From Bacteroidales bacterium UBA5226 (GTDB taxonomy: Bacteria; Bacteroidota; Bacteroidia; Bacteroidales; UBA932): a stretch of DNA of 64,000 bases. The position numbers and the translations under genes are program-made. The notes under the pieces are model-generated. The model had not been told where the DNA came from. It ran no database searches and worked only from the letters and a program-made list of their open reading frames with translations. The DNA lies in contig DHUU01000003.1 in the NCBI GenBank assembly GCA_002409325.1, positions 1 through 64,000 of the forward strand. Direction: 5' to 3'. Numbering within the stretch: position 1 is the first letter of the stretch; each line of letters opens with the position of its first letter. Positions 34,962-43,091 of this stretch are shown piece by piece.

Positions 34962-36164
34962 ATGAGCACATTGCCAACGACCTTCTGGTTCAACCTGTAT
35001 CCCTTTGTTTATCCAGTTGTTAAGAACGACAATGTGCTGTTGCTCAACACAAAGAATATGAATGCCGTAATTTTCAACCAGAAAGAGCAGTGTGCCAGGT
35101 TAATGGAAAGGTTGCTGGAACCGGCCTCATTCGGGGTGCTGGAATTTTCTTCAGACTCGGCCAAATACTCCTATTGCCGGGAATATATTGAAAAAATCTG
35201 CGACCTGAACATGGGTGTGTTGACACAGGCACTGCCCGGAATGAAGAGGCCTGCTGTCCTGACACCGTACCATGTAAGAATACATTCAACGACCAAGGAC
35301 GATCTGCGAAAACCAGGCAGCAACATTACCTTAGTGATCAACGATGACTGTTCACAAGACTGCAGCCTGTGCTCAAAATATTTCTTACAATTCAAGTGTT
35401 GCACCCGGACAGGCGGCGGATCGGTCATGGATCCGCAGCTTGTAAGGGATCTTCTTCAGGACGTTTGGGGTACCAAATCCTTTGTCATCAATGTTTGCGG
35501 AGGGGATCTCACCCTTCATCCCCGGTTGCAGGAAATTATAGCCGCACTGTCTGAATCTTCCATCAGGTGCAGGTACCACATACATTACAAGAATTGCATC
35601 AATGGCATAAAAAAAATGGTCATGCCCCGGGATACTGTCGTGATCGTGGACTTTCCCATTGACAAGCATTTCTCCTTCAGCCCCCGAGAGGATTACACGT
35701 ACAATTTTATCATAACCAATCCGGAAGATCTGGAAACCTGCAGGCAATATGTTCAGGATAACAAGATTGACAATTTTTATATTTCTATTGCAGATACCGG
35801 ACTGCACACTGACTTTTTAAAGGAACATGTTTTTTTGCTACAGGATAACCTGGCCTGTGGTTGTGGTTTGCTATCTTTTAGTGAACGGTTACGGATAGTA
35901 AACAACCATTATTTTTACAGAACGTTTATTCTGCCAAACGGGGACGTCTATGGCTCCTCTGATACTCCTGCCGTAGCCAATATGTACAGAAACCCAGTTT
36001 CTTACGTTAAGGACACAATTAATCAATATCACTCAGAACTATGGAATAAAACCTGGGATAGCAGTGTTTGTTCCAAATGTTTATTTCAGCATATCTGTCC
36101 ATTGTTGTCCCGGTATGATTTTCCAGACCCTTTATTTCCCTCAAATATAGAAGGTCATGAATAA
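34962..36164 (+). CDS. Radical SAM-like protein resembling the GG-Bacteroidales pseudo-rSAM family
   Basis: This 400-residue protein has no signal peptide. The N-terminus (FWFNLYPFVYPVVKNDNVLL) resembles the leader-binding front end of RiPP-linked rSAM proteins. A CxxxCxxC motif is present (C130, C134, C137), followed by C146-C147 and a CGGD segment (179-182) in the place of the SAM-binding motif. The C-terminus has a SPASM-like cysteine set (C370, C373, C379, CSKCLFQHICP). From memory this order matches the family called pseudo-rSAM in GG-Bacteroidales peptide systems (TIGR04150), whose members are said to lack a working cluster site. Here the cysteines are kept. No GG-type precursor or partner maturase is seen nearby. 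Confidence 0.62.
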   Translation: MSTLPTTFWFNLYPFVYPVVKNDNVLLLNTKNMNAVIFNQKEQCARLMERLLEPASFGVLEFSSDSAKYSYCREYIEKICDLNMGVLTQALPGMKRPAVLTPYHVRIHSTTKDDLRKPGSNITLVINDDCSQDCSLCSKYFLQFKCCTRTGGGSVMDPQLVRDLLQDVWGTKSFVINVCGGDLTLHPRLQEIIAALSESSIRCRYHIHYKNCINGIKKMVMPRDTVVIVDFPIDKHFSFSPREDYTYNFIITNPEDLETCRQYVQDNKIDNFYISIADTGLHTDFLKEHVFLLQDNLACGCGLLSFSERLRIVNNHYFYRTFILPNGDVYGSSDTPAVANMYRNPVSYVKDTINQYHSELWNKTWDSSVCSKCLFQHICPLLSRYDFPDPLFPSNIEGHE

Positions 36165-36540
36165 ATTCATTTTATTCCTCGTCATGACTTTGCTTTCAGC
36201 AAGTCTTTCCGGACAAGTTACCGTTACAGGCCATATTTCTGCTCAAATAATAGAAGGAGTAGAAGTCTCACCAAAAATATGCAGTGAATTTGAGGTGAAC
36301 CTGTTATCAGATAAAATGGAACTGGGGGAGATCTCCTTATACTGCGATGAACTCATCTCATGCAATGTAATCCTGGGATCCGGAAGACTTGTTGATATCT
36401 ACGGAAATGGGATCGCCATGGAAACTACTGTGGCCGGTGATGAAAAGACACTGAGATTCTCGGCAAGTACCAGGAATCTCAGAGGTAAAAAAACAAATCT
36501 TTACGAAGGGTCTTTTTCTGTAGTGCTTCTTTACGAATAA
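36157..36540 (+). CDS. Small exported protein, DUF4402-like
   Basis: This 127-residue protein has a signal peptide (cut after LSG or SGQ) and a beta-rich mature part that starts VTVTGHISAQIIEGVEVS and ends YEGSFSVVLLYE. That pattern recalls DUF4402, a family of small exported Ig-like proteins in Bacteroidota; the assignment is tentative. It has three mature cysteines (KICSE, LYCDE, ISCNV). The start overlaps the end of the pseudo-rSAM gene by 8 bases, so the two are translationally linked and probably act together. Confidence 0.6.
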   Translation: MNKFILFLVMTLLSASLSGQVTVTGHISAQIIEGVEVSPKICSEFEVNLLSDKMELGEISLYCDELISCNVILGSGRLVDIYGNGIAMETTVAGDEKTLRFSASTRNLRGKKTNLYEGSFSVVLLYE

Positions 36541-36544
36541 TTCT

Positions 36545-37018
36545 TTATTTTTCTACACTTTTCATCATTTCTTTCAGATCTTCTGAAGTCAGTTTCCCGG
36601 CAAGGTAGATGATGCTGAATTCGTCGTTTTCATCTGCACAGATATACAAATCGGTAATAATGTCTTCCTGTCTTTGCAGGTACATAATGACTTTTTCTTT
36701 GCCATCTTCTACCTCCATGAGCACTTCAAATTCTCCGGCCCTGAGCAGATCGCCGACATCTTTTTTCATTTCGGCAATGTATCCGGGATTGGAAGTTGAC
36801 AATACATAAAGGCCACTCATGTTTTTTATTATCCCGGCAATGTTCACATCATCTGTAAGGCCCAGCTGCACATCATCGCCCATAAGGGAGAACATGGAAG
36901 GGGATATATACACTTTTGTCATGCCTTCATAAGCAGAGAATTTTTTATAAAAACGGCTTTGACCAAAGGCAGAGACGGTCATCAAACATGTTAAGGCGAC
37001 TAAGACTAACTTTTTCAT
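36545..37018 (-). CDS. DUF4252 protein (second copy), last gene of the ECF operon
   Basis: The ATG at 37018 gives 157 residues with a signal peptide (cut after VSAFG). The mature protein is a DUF4252 domain, with segments GMTKVYISPSMF and LYICADENDEFSIIYLAGKL. The family is common in Bacteroidota next to ECF sigma factors, and its biochemical role is unknown. It is exported to the periplasm. It lies 4 bases after the anti-sigma-like gene, and its stop is 4 bases from the stop of the convergent DUF4402-like gene. Confidence 0.82.
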   Translation of the reverse strand: MKKLVLVALTCLMTVSAFGQSRFYKKFSAYEGMTKVYISPSMFSLMGDDVQLGLTDDVNIAGIIKNMSGLYVLSTSNPGYIAEMKKDVGDLLRAGEFEVLMEVEDGKEKVIMYLQRQEDIITDLYICADENDEFSIIYLAGKLTSEDLKEMMKSVEK

Positions 37019-37022
37019 AATA

Positions 37023-37424
37023 TTATTTGATTTCAATATATTTATTCACTGTATTAATTGCAGAGATGGTTTTATGTGTCTCACTAACTTTGTTTACTCC
37101 TTTATTCATCAGGGAGGATACGTATTGCAGGACCTCTTCTGTTTCCTGGTAAGCGTCCCGGGCATTTGTGAAGGTGTCTGCTATCTGAAGATTACTATCC
37201 CTAACAGGCAGTGACAGGGCAAGGGTGATGATAACGGTGACCGATGCAGCAACGGCAACTGCCTTCCAAAGGGTAACCCGGCGTGCCGGTCTTGCTCCGT
37301 CACTGTGCGCCTCTTCTGCAGCCAGCCTGTCTATTGTTGAAGATAATCTGGTTTCCAGGTCCCCGGGAACTTCTATTCCCTGATAATGCTTGTTCATAAT
37401 ATCTTTTATTTTATCTGCTTTCAT
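37023..37424 (-). CDS. Single-pass membrane protein, putative anti-sigma factor
   Basis: This 133-residue protein has a 48-residue cytosolic head, one transmembrane helix (about 50-70, WKAVAVAASVTVIITLALSLP) and a short outer tail. The start overlaps the end of the sigma factor gene by 14 bases. Position and topology fit an anti-sigma factor. The head lacks the zinc-binding HxxxCxxC of ZAS anti-sigma domains, so the call is by context only. Confidence 0.6.
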   Translation of the reverse strand: MKADKIKDIMNKHYQGIEVPGDLETRLSSTIDRLAAEEAHSDGARPARRVTLWKAVAVAASVTVIITLALSLPVRDSNLQIADTFTNARDAYQETEEVLQYVSSLMNKGVNKVSETHKTISAINTVNKYIEIK

Positions 37425-37926
37425 AGCTATTGATTTTTTCGTAAAGTTCCCTTACTTTTTTTTGCGCCCTGGACAAATGTACCCTTATGTTTACAGGACT
37501 CAGTCCGGTGATCTGTCTGATCTCTGCAAGGGATAATTCATTAAAATACCTCATTCTGAAAATATCCCTTTGTTTTTGCGGTAGCTGGTCTATTAGGTGC
37601 AAGACCAGCTTCAGTTCGTCCTGCCGATCTGCCTGTTCCACCTCATCAGCCCATTCGTATTTCAAAGATCCGGCATCATTGCTGTCCCATTTCCTGTACC
37701 CGGGAGAGCGCATCCTGTCCAGGCACAAATTGCGGGTCATTGTGGTGGCGTATGCCTGGAGGTTTTTGATCCCGCAAAGGTTTTCCCTCATATTCCAAAG
37801 CTTCACAAAGACGTCCTGAACCGTATCGTCTGCATCTGCCTGGCAGTTGAGCAACCGGTAAGCAGTGCGGAACAAATGACCGTGCAAGGGCAGCAACGTT
37901 TCTTTAAAAGTTTGGGCATCAAACAT
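37411..37926 (-). CDS. ECF-type RNA polymerase sigma factor
   Basis: This 171-residue sigma factor has region 2 (about 15-80, with DADDTVQDVFVKLW) and region 4 (about 110-165, with LPQKQRDIFRMRYFNELSLAEI and the HTH SPVNIRVHLSRAQKK). Regions 1 and 3 are absent, as usual for ECF factors. It overlaps the genes on both sides. The operon promoter has ECF-type elements (38619-38643), which suggests that it activates its own transcription. The trigger is unknown and presumably passes through the adjacent membrane proteins. Confidence 0.92.
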   Translation of the reverse strand: MFDAQTFKETLLPLHGHLFRTAYRLLNCQADADDTVQDVFVKLWNMRENLCGIKNLQAYATTMTRNLCLDRMRSPGYRKWDSNDAGSLKYEWADEVEQADRQDELKLVLHLIDQLPQKQRDIFRMRYFNELSLAEIRQITGLSPVNIRVHLSRAQKKVRELYEKINSYESR

Positions 37927-38104
37927 TTCTAATACTTGTGACCAATTCTTTCAATGGTTCTCCGGTTGATTTTTTAGTGGCAAGTTTATCGCTTACCTGG
38001 TTACTGGATTTCCACATAAAGGCCATTACCAGCAGGGCTATGGTCAGACCAACAACCACTATCATGGTATAAAGTCCCTCTTTTGTGGTTTCAATTGCTT
38101 TCAT
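37919..38104 (-). CDS. 61-residue single-pass membrane protein in the ECF operon
   Basis: The ATG at 38104 gives 61 residues with one transmembrane helix (about 10-30, YTMIVVVGLTIALLVMAFMW) and a polar tail. An upstream ATG (38158) would add 18 residues and overlap the preceding gene. No known family. Its start is 1 base from the stop of the first DUF4252 gene and its end overlaps the sigma factor by 8 bases. It could be a small partner in signalling. Confidence 0.6.
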   Translation of the reverse strand: MKAIETTKEGLYTMIVVVGLTIALLVMAFMWKSSNQVSDKLATKKSTGEPLKELVTSIRNV

Positions 38105-38105
38105 T

Positions 38106-38579
38106 TTAGATGTTTTTTGTGTTTTGTGATACCAATTCTTCCATACAGGAGAGGTCAATACAGCCGTTGATCTGGATCAGGCAGGGTTCTTCTCCCACGT
38201 TAATTACAATAAACCTGTGAATTTTGTCTTTGTGAACCTCGGCAAGGATACGAAGCTGATCGCCCTGGTCGCTCACTTCTGCCATCAGTTCCAGTCCTTT
38301 TTCAGATAATCTCTGAGCTTGTTGTCTGAATGCCTCTTTAACGTTTAAATCACAATCTTCAAGCGAAAGTATGCTCACAGATCTGATGCCTTTGATAAAC
38401 CTTGCATCATCCTTTTCGGCAAATGCTTGTGCCAGTCTCATGGCTAAATTTCCGACGCGTATATGTTCAGCAGCGGGTTGGGCAGAAAATTGCAGTACCA
38501 AATCATCATAATCCTTTTGTGCATATGATACCAGTACGGTCCCGGCCAGGAGTAAGTATGTGATAAAAGTCTTTTTCAT
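38106..38579 (-). CDS. DUF4252 protein (first copy), first gene of the ECF operon
   Basis: The ATG at 38579 gives 157 residues with a signal peptide (cut after VSYA). The rest is a DUF4252 domain with segments ARFIKGIRSVSILSLE and KIHRFIVINVGEEPC. It is similar in plan to the copy at the other end of the operon but clearly diverged. Exported to the periplasm, role unknown. It is first after the ECF-type promoter, so it is likely to be a direct output or sensor of the sigma factor circuit. Confidence 0.8.
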   Translation of the reverse strand: MKKTFITYLLLAGTVLVSYAQKDYDDLVLQFSAQPAAEHIRVGNLAMRLAQAFAEKDDARFIKGIRSVSILSLEDCDLNVKEAFRQQAQRLSEKGLELMAEVSDQGDQLRILAEVHKDKIHRFIVINVGEEPCLIQINGCIDLSCMEELVSQNTKNI

Positions 38580-38618
38580 ATGTGTGTGTTTTAATTTTAT
38601 TTTTGATTTCATTATTAA

Positions 38619-38643
38619 GACGTAAAACCCGGAAAGATGTTAC
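38619..38643 (-). promoter_or_regulatory. ECF-type promoter of the DUF4252 / sigma factor operon
   Basis: On the minus strand GTAAC (plus 38639-38643) and CGTC (plus 38619-38622) are separated by 16 bases. This matches the AAC / CGT logic of ECF sigma promoters. It lies 40 bases before the first ATG and has no TAnnTTTG box, which points to use by the operon's own sigma factor. Confidence 0.65.
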
Positions 38644-38661
38644 ACCTGTCGTGAGAATCTT

Positions 38662-38669
38662 TAACTTTG
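38662..38669 (+). promoter_or_regulatory. -7 box of purD, nearly leaderless
   Basis: TAACTTTG is a full TAnnTTTG match only 4 bases before the purD ATG. If used, the transcript would begin at or next to the start codon. Confidence 0.5.
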
Positions 38670-38673
38670 TATC

Positions 38674-39978
38674 ATGAAAGTTCTAGTTTTGGGGTCCGGC
38701 GGCAGGGAACATGCCCTTGCCTGGAAACTAGCCCAGTCCCCTCTGGTCAGTGACCTTTTTGTTGGACCGGGTAATCCAGGAACCTCTTCCCTCGCTCTGA
38801 CAAACGGGAAGCAAGTACAGAATGTTGCATTATTGACTAATAATTTTCAATCTGTAGAAAATGTTTTACGCCAACACGCGATAGACATGCTGGTTGTGGG
38901 ACCTGAAGAACCCCTGGTCATGGGAATCACCGATTATTGCAAAAACAGGGAAGGTCTTGAAAACTTACTGGTCATAGGACCCGACAGCCTGGGAGCCAGA
39001 CTGGAAGGAAGCAAGGATTATGCAAAGGCGTTCATGACGGCCTGCCGCATTCCAACAGCCCGTTACCGCACCTTTACCTGCGAGCAATACCCCGAAGCCT
39101 GTCTTTATCTGGATTCCCAGGAGCCTCCTTATGTATTGAAAGCCGATGGACTGGCAGCCGGAAAGGGAGTCCTGGTGGAACCTGATCTGGTCAAAGCCCG
39201 CGCAAACCTGAAAGAGATGATGGAGGGAAAATTCGGTGCAGCGGGCAGTAAAATTGTAGTGGAAGAATTCTTAAGGGGGACCGAGGTCTCTGTCTTTATC
39301 CTTACAGACGGGGTCCATTATAAGGTGTTGCCCGAGGCAAAGGATTACAAAAGAATAGGGGAGCATGATCAGGGACCCAATACCGGGGGAATGGGCGCCG
39401 TTTCTCCCGTTCCCTTTGCTGATGGTAATTTCATAAAAAAAGTGGAAGAGCGCATCATTAAGCCTACCCTGGAAGGCCTTGCCGGGAAAGGGTGCGATTA
39501 CCGGGGATTTCTTTTCTTTGGACTGATCAATTGCAACGGAGAACCCTACGTAATTGAATACAATGTACGAATGGGTGATCCGGAAACAGAATCTGTCATG
39601 ATGCGGATGCAGGGCGATTTGGCAGCCGCCTGCTACTCCCTGAAAACAAAGACACTGGACAAAGTCGCATTATCGGCCGCAAATTGTCACAGCGTAACGG
39701 TGGTGGCAGCTTCGGGAGGGTATCCGGGTTCAATTAAGAAAGGATTTCCTATCCGGGGGCTGGATCAGGTGAAAGAGGCAACCGTCTTCCATATGGGGAC
39801 ATCGGCAATGCCGCAGGTTGTTACGGCAGGAGGACGTGTACTGGCCGTTTCTGCCACCGGGTCAACCCTGCTGTCTGCCCGTGAAAAGGCTTACCAGCAA
39901 CTATCAGCCATTTCTTTTACAGACATGATATACAGGAAAGATATCGGGGAAGACCTGATGGACTTGAAAAATCAGTGA
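38674..39978 (+). CDS. purD: Phosphoribosylamine-glycine ligase
   Basis: This 434-residue ATP-grasp enzyme joins glycine to phosphoribosylamine in step two of purine synthesis. The N-terminal signature LVLGSGGREHALAWKLAQS is present. The ATP-grasp core is seen in YVLKADGLAAGKGVLV, QGPNTGGMGAVSP and YNVRMGDPETE. Full length. The membrane protein gene after it starts 1 base past the stop. purM is also in this window (47166-48359) but on the other strand. Confidence 0.96.
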   Translation: MKVLVLGSGGREHALAWKLAQSPLVSDLFVGPGNPGTSSLALTNGKQVQNVALLTNNFQSVENVLRQHAIDMLVVGPEEPLVMGITDYCKNREGLENLLVIGPDSLGARLEGSKDYAKAFMTACRIPTARYRTFTCEQYPEACLYLDSQEPPYVLKADGLAAGKGVLVEPDLVKARANLKEMMEGKFGAAGSKIVVEEFLRGTEVSVFILTDGVHYKVLPEAKDYKRIGEHDQGPNTGGMGAVSPVPFADGNFIKKVEERIIKPTLEGLAGKGCDYRGFLFFGLINCNGEPYVIEYNVRMGDPETESVMMRMQGDLAAACYSLKTKTLDKVALSAANCHSVTVVAASGGYPGSIKKGFPIRGLDQVKEATVFHMGTSAMPQVVTAGGRVLAVSATGSTLLSAREKAYQQLSAISFTDMIYRKDIGEDLMDLKNQ

Positions 39979-39979
39979 A

Positions 39980-40927
39980 ATGATCCAATACATAAAACGA
40001 AGTATTCCTGCGGCGCTCTTGCTGTCCCTGATCATAATGGCCGTTTTCCGGTTGGTTAATCACTTTATGCAGGAAGTGTCTCTGCCCTGGTATCTGCATT
40101 TGCTCTCTGCAGCGATGGTTCTGGGAACAGGACTGGTGTTGTCTTATCTGAACGACCGTTACGACCTGTTGCCGGAAAGGACCCAATGGATCATTGTTTC
40201 CTATGTATGGCTTGTGTCCTGCTGTCCTCAGACCTATTCCAATCTGTGGACCCATGTTGCAGTCTTGCTAACAGCAGCTGCAACCTTTAGATTGGTTTAT
40301 TCTGCTTATGTGCCGGCAACCCGTTCAGGACCTTTTATGAGTGCCTTACTCATCACGTGTGCAGGATTGTTGTTCTTTCCGGCTTTTTTTCTGTACATCC
40401 CTTTTGTGATCAGTTTTATCCGGATGGCTAAAATATCAGGAAAAGACGTGGTTGCCTTTGCAGCCGGGATTCTGGCTCCCTGTTTCCTTGTCTGTGCTCT
40501 GCTTTGGTTCATGAACCATGATATGGCAATATTTTGGGGACAGAGGCTCGAGTATTTCAAGTTATGGAATCCGGCAGAAACATTTGAATCATTCTCCATA
40601 ACAAAGACTGTGATGGTTGCTTATATAGCATTCCTTGTCTTACTGGCTTTATACATGAGACTGGTACGGCGCGACACCACCACTACGGTGAACGTATCCC
40701 GGTTTTACAGCTCTATGTTCTGGTTTGTTTTATTTTCCTGCCTGGTAAGTATATCATACCCCGCTTTTAGCGACGGATATATACTTATTATAATGATTCC
40801 GGTATCGCTGCTGATCACATCCCTTTTTACAGGCAGACGCTTTTTTGGATCCGTGGTTTTGATTGTATTGCTGATTATCAGCTCACTGGCCTTTTATATA
40901 AGCCGAACTTTATCACTGCCGTTCTGA
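39980..40927 (+). CDS. Multi-pass membrane protein, DUF6427-like
   Basis: This 315-residue protein has about eight to ten hydrophobic helices and little else. Length, helix spacing and place in a Bacteroidota genome suggest the DUF6427 family, but I could not confirm this. No catalytic motif is visible. It follows purD by 1 base, so it is co-transcribed. Its last 15 bases overlap the end of the convergent peroxidase gene. Confidence 0.6.
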   Translation: MIQYIKRSIPAALLLSLIIMAVFRLVNHFMQEVSLPWYLHLLSAAMVLGTGLVLSYLNDRYDLLPERTQWIIVSYVWLVSCCPQTYSNLWTHVAVLLTAAATFRLVYSAYVPATRSGPFMSALLITCAGLLFFPAFFLYIPFVISFIRMAKISGKDVVAFAAGILAPCFLVCALLWFMNHDMAIFWGQRLEYFKLWNPAETFESFSITKTVMVAYIAFLVLLALYMRLVRRDTTTTVNVSRFYSSMFWFVLFSCLVSISYPAFSDGYILIIMIPVSLLITSLFTGRRFFGSVVLIVLLIISSLAFYISRTLSLPF

Positions 40928-42322
40928 ATCTGTCAGCGGCTTTTCCCGGAAGGTCCCGGTAAGTGTACGTAAAAAGGATACTATCTGATGAACTTTATCT
41001 TTGTTTATTAACTTGTCTCTCTGGTGATAAGCCATGGCTTCAACGGCAGTTTCAAGGTCCGGTGCAGAAGCGTTATGAAAGTAGGGATGGGTCAATTCTA
41101 TGTTTCTCAGTCCCGGAACTTTGAATTTATGGATATCTTCCGGACGGGCAGTTATCCTGTAGCGGCCCAGGTCAGGGAGCCTGATCCTGTCTCTGATAGA
41201 GAAGAAATTATTGGACAGACCCATGTATTCAAAGGAATTGCCTCCTACGCCTATACTGTTGTGACAGCTGGCGCAACCCAGTCTTTTAAATAACTGGTAT
41301 CCTTTTTTTGCATCGGGGCCTATAGCCTCAGAATCTCCCTGCAGGTATTTATCAAAGGGAGCATCCGGGGTAATCAGTACTTTGTGGTACTGGGCCAGGG
41401 CATCGGTGATGTTATCTGCGTTTAAACCGTCCGGATATGTTTCTATAAAAAGCAGCGTGAAGGGCACATCGGCCATTAATCTGTCTATTACAGGTTCAAA
41501 TGATTCGTTTCCCATGATCACCGGATCAACCAGTGTCATGGCCGATTGAAGGGCCAGGGTAGATGCATTCCCCTCCCAGGAAAAAAACGGGTGGAAAACA
41601 GCGTTGTACGTTGTGAGTGTAGAAAACATTCCCGGTTGTCCGTATGCTCCAACAGAATAATCCAGGTTATCCACTCCGGCGCTTCCCGGGTTATGGCAGG
41701 TGGCACAAGAAACTGTGCTGTCTGCAGACAGGCGCGGATCATGGTACAGGATCCTCCCCAGGTTCACTTTTGCAAAGTCTGCCGGCAGAGAATCCGGTAA
41801 GGGCATGATTGGCTCAAAGGGACGATCTTTAGCAGGCAGGGGCCAGCCGTGGTCGGTAGCCATAAGTTCGTATATCCATCGCAGAAAAATTTTCTGTTTA
41901 TCCTTAGTGATTCCAGACTTCCAGTGAATTATCCTGAAGCTCATAGGGGGCATGCTGCGTTCAGAGACCACTTTCTGCGATTTGATAAGTAAAGTCTGGT
42001 CTATGGGCCTGCTATCATTAAAATGTTCCAGGATAGAAGTTGCATTGGCGAACCGGATGCCTTTTTCAGCATTTTTGCTAATAATGGCGCCAAAAACAGG
42101 CCAATTAATATGGGTGCAGTAATCAGGACCGCCGTGGCAGACAAAGCAACCTCCCTGTTCAAGGATCGTAATTATTTGTTCTTCCTTTGAAAGCTCAGCG
42201 GAAGGGACAATGTTTATTACGCGTGAAACAAAAAAGCCGAGGCCAACCAGGATAATTGCAGTCCCGGTGATCTTCCAGAGTATATTCAGCCATTTTTTCA
42301 CCTTAGTGTACGTTGGTTTCAT
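40913..42322 (-). CDS. Tri-heme cytrochrome c peroxidase with N-terminal heme-binding domain
   Basis: The ATG at 42322 gives 469 residues with an N-terminal membrane anchor or uncleaved signal (about 15-35). Three CxxCH heme sites are seen: C59-H63, C206-H210 and C350-H354. The last two belong to the di-heme MauG/CcpA peroxidase domain (about 185-450). The first sits in an extra heme-binding domain before it, probably an electron entry site. The role is reduction of hydrogen peroxide in the periplasm. The start overlaps the ccsA end by 20 bases. Together with CcsA/ResB this makes a unit of a cytochrome c and its assembly factors. Confidence 0.88.
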   Translation of the reverse strand: MKPTYTKVKKWLNILWKITGTAIILVGLGFFVSRVINIVPSAELSKEEQIITILEQGGCFVCHGGPDYCTHINWPVFGAIISKNAEKGIRFANATSILEHFNDSRPIDQTLLIKSQKVVSERSMPPMSFRIIHWKSGITKDKQKIFLRWIYELMATDHGWPLPAKDRPFEPIMPLPDSLPADFAKVNLGRILYHDPRLSADSTVSCATCHNPGSAGVDNLDYSVGAYGQPGMFSTLTTYNAVFHPFFSWEGNASTLALQSAMTLVDPVIMGNESFEPVIDRLMADVPFTLLFIETYPDGLNADNITDALAQYHKVLITPDAPFDKYLQGDSEAIGPDAKKGYQLFKRLGCASCHNSIGVGGNSFEYMGLSNNFFSIRDRIRLPDLGRYRITARPEDIHKFKVPGLRNIELTHPYFHNASAPDLETAVEAMAYHQRDKLINKDKVHQIVSFLRTLTGTFREKPLTDSERQ

Positions 42323-43091
42323 AATTGTGAAGACTTCTGCTTGCCTGTGGAAGGTACTGAAACCCATACCAGCAGATCTGCAAAGAAAGGAAAGCCAGTA
42401 TCAAAGATACAAAAATCAGTTTTCTTGCCCGTGGTCGTATTTCTTTTATATGAAAGAAAAGCACATACAAAAGCCAGGTTATACCCGCCCATGTCTCTTT
42501 TGGATCCCAGGTCCAGTAATCTCCCCAGGACTGTTTTGCCCACAATGCGCCCAGTAACATGCCGGCAGTAAAGAAAGAAAGACCGGCCCGGGACAACTTA
42601 TCAATGGCAGGAAGCACATCCAGTGAGGGTTTTACCAGAGCGGCCACTGCCAGCAGGAATGTACAGGCTAAAAGGGCGTAAGAGAACATATAGACCGTCA
42701 CGTGCGGAATAAACCAGATGCTTTGCAGGACAGGCATCAGCACCTGTTCATGGATACCAGGGCGCAGTACATTAACGGCTACAAAAACAAGGGACATGAC
42801 CGTGGTCAGGGATAGAATCCACTTGTACCGCCAACGGATGTAAGTGATCAATCCGGACAGGGAAAGAAACAGGGAATACCACAACCGCGTTTCACCCAGA
42901 GTCATAAGCGGCGGGCGTTGCATCGATACCCAAAGCCCTGCAATATAGGCGGCATAAACCACAACCCCGGCCGAGTAAAAAGATATGGTCCATACGGGAC
43001 CTTTTCTGACTTGTGTAGAGGCCGTAACAGATCCTGCAATCCAAAAGACGGTTGCCACTGCAGCAAAGATTATGTGATGCTCCCAGGTCAT
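42303..43091 (-). CDS. ccsA: Cytochrome c biogenesis protein CcsA (ResC-like)
   Basis: This 262-residue membrane protein has about eight helices and the heme-handling WWD-type motif GDYWTWDPKETWAGITW (about 182-198). It works with ResB/CcsB to move heme to the periplasm and attach it to CxxCH sites. Its ATG overlaps the ResB stop (ATGA), and its end overlaps the peroxidase start. This is a compact system II assembly pair dedicated, by position, to the tri-heme peroxidase. Confidence 0.9.
   Translation of the reverse strand: MTWEHHIIFAAVATVFWIAGSVTASTQVRKGPVWTISFYSAGVVVYAAYIAGLWVSMQRPPLMTLGETRLWYSLFLSLSGLITYIRWRYKWILSLTTVMSLVFVAVNVLRPGIHEQVLMPVLQSIWFIPHVTVYMFSYALLACTFLLAVAALVKPSLDVLPAIDKLSRAGLSFFTAGMLLGALWAKQSWGDYWTWDPKETWAGITWLLYVLFFHIKEIRPRARKLIFVSLILAFLSLQICWYGFQYLPQASRSLHNYETNVH

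Noticed and set aside
37023..37424. Zinc-containing anti-sigma (ZAS) domain
   Set aside because: The cytosolic head has no HxxxCxxC; the anti-sigma call rests on position and topology only.
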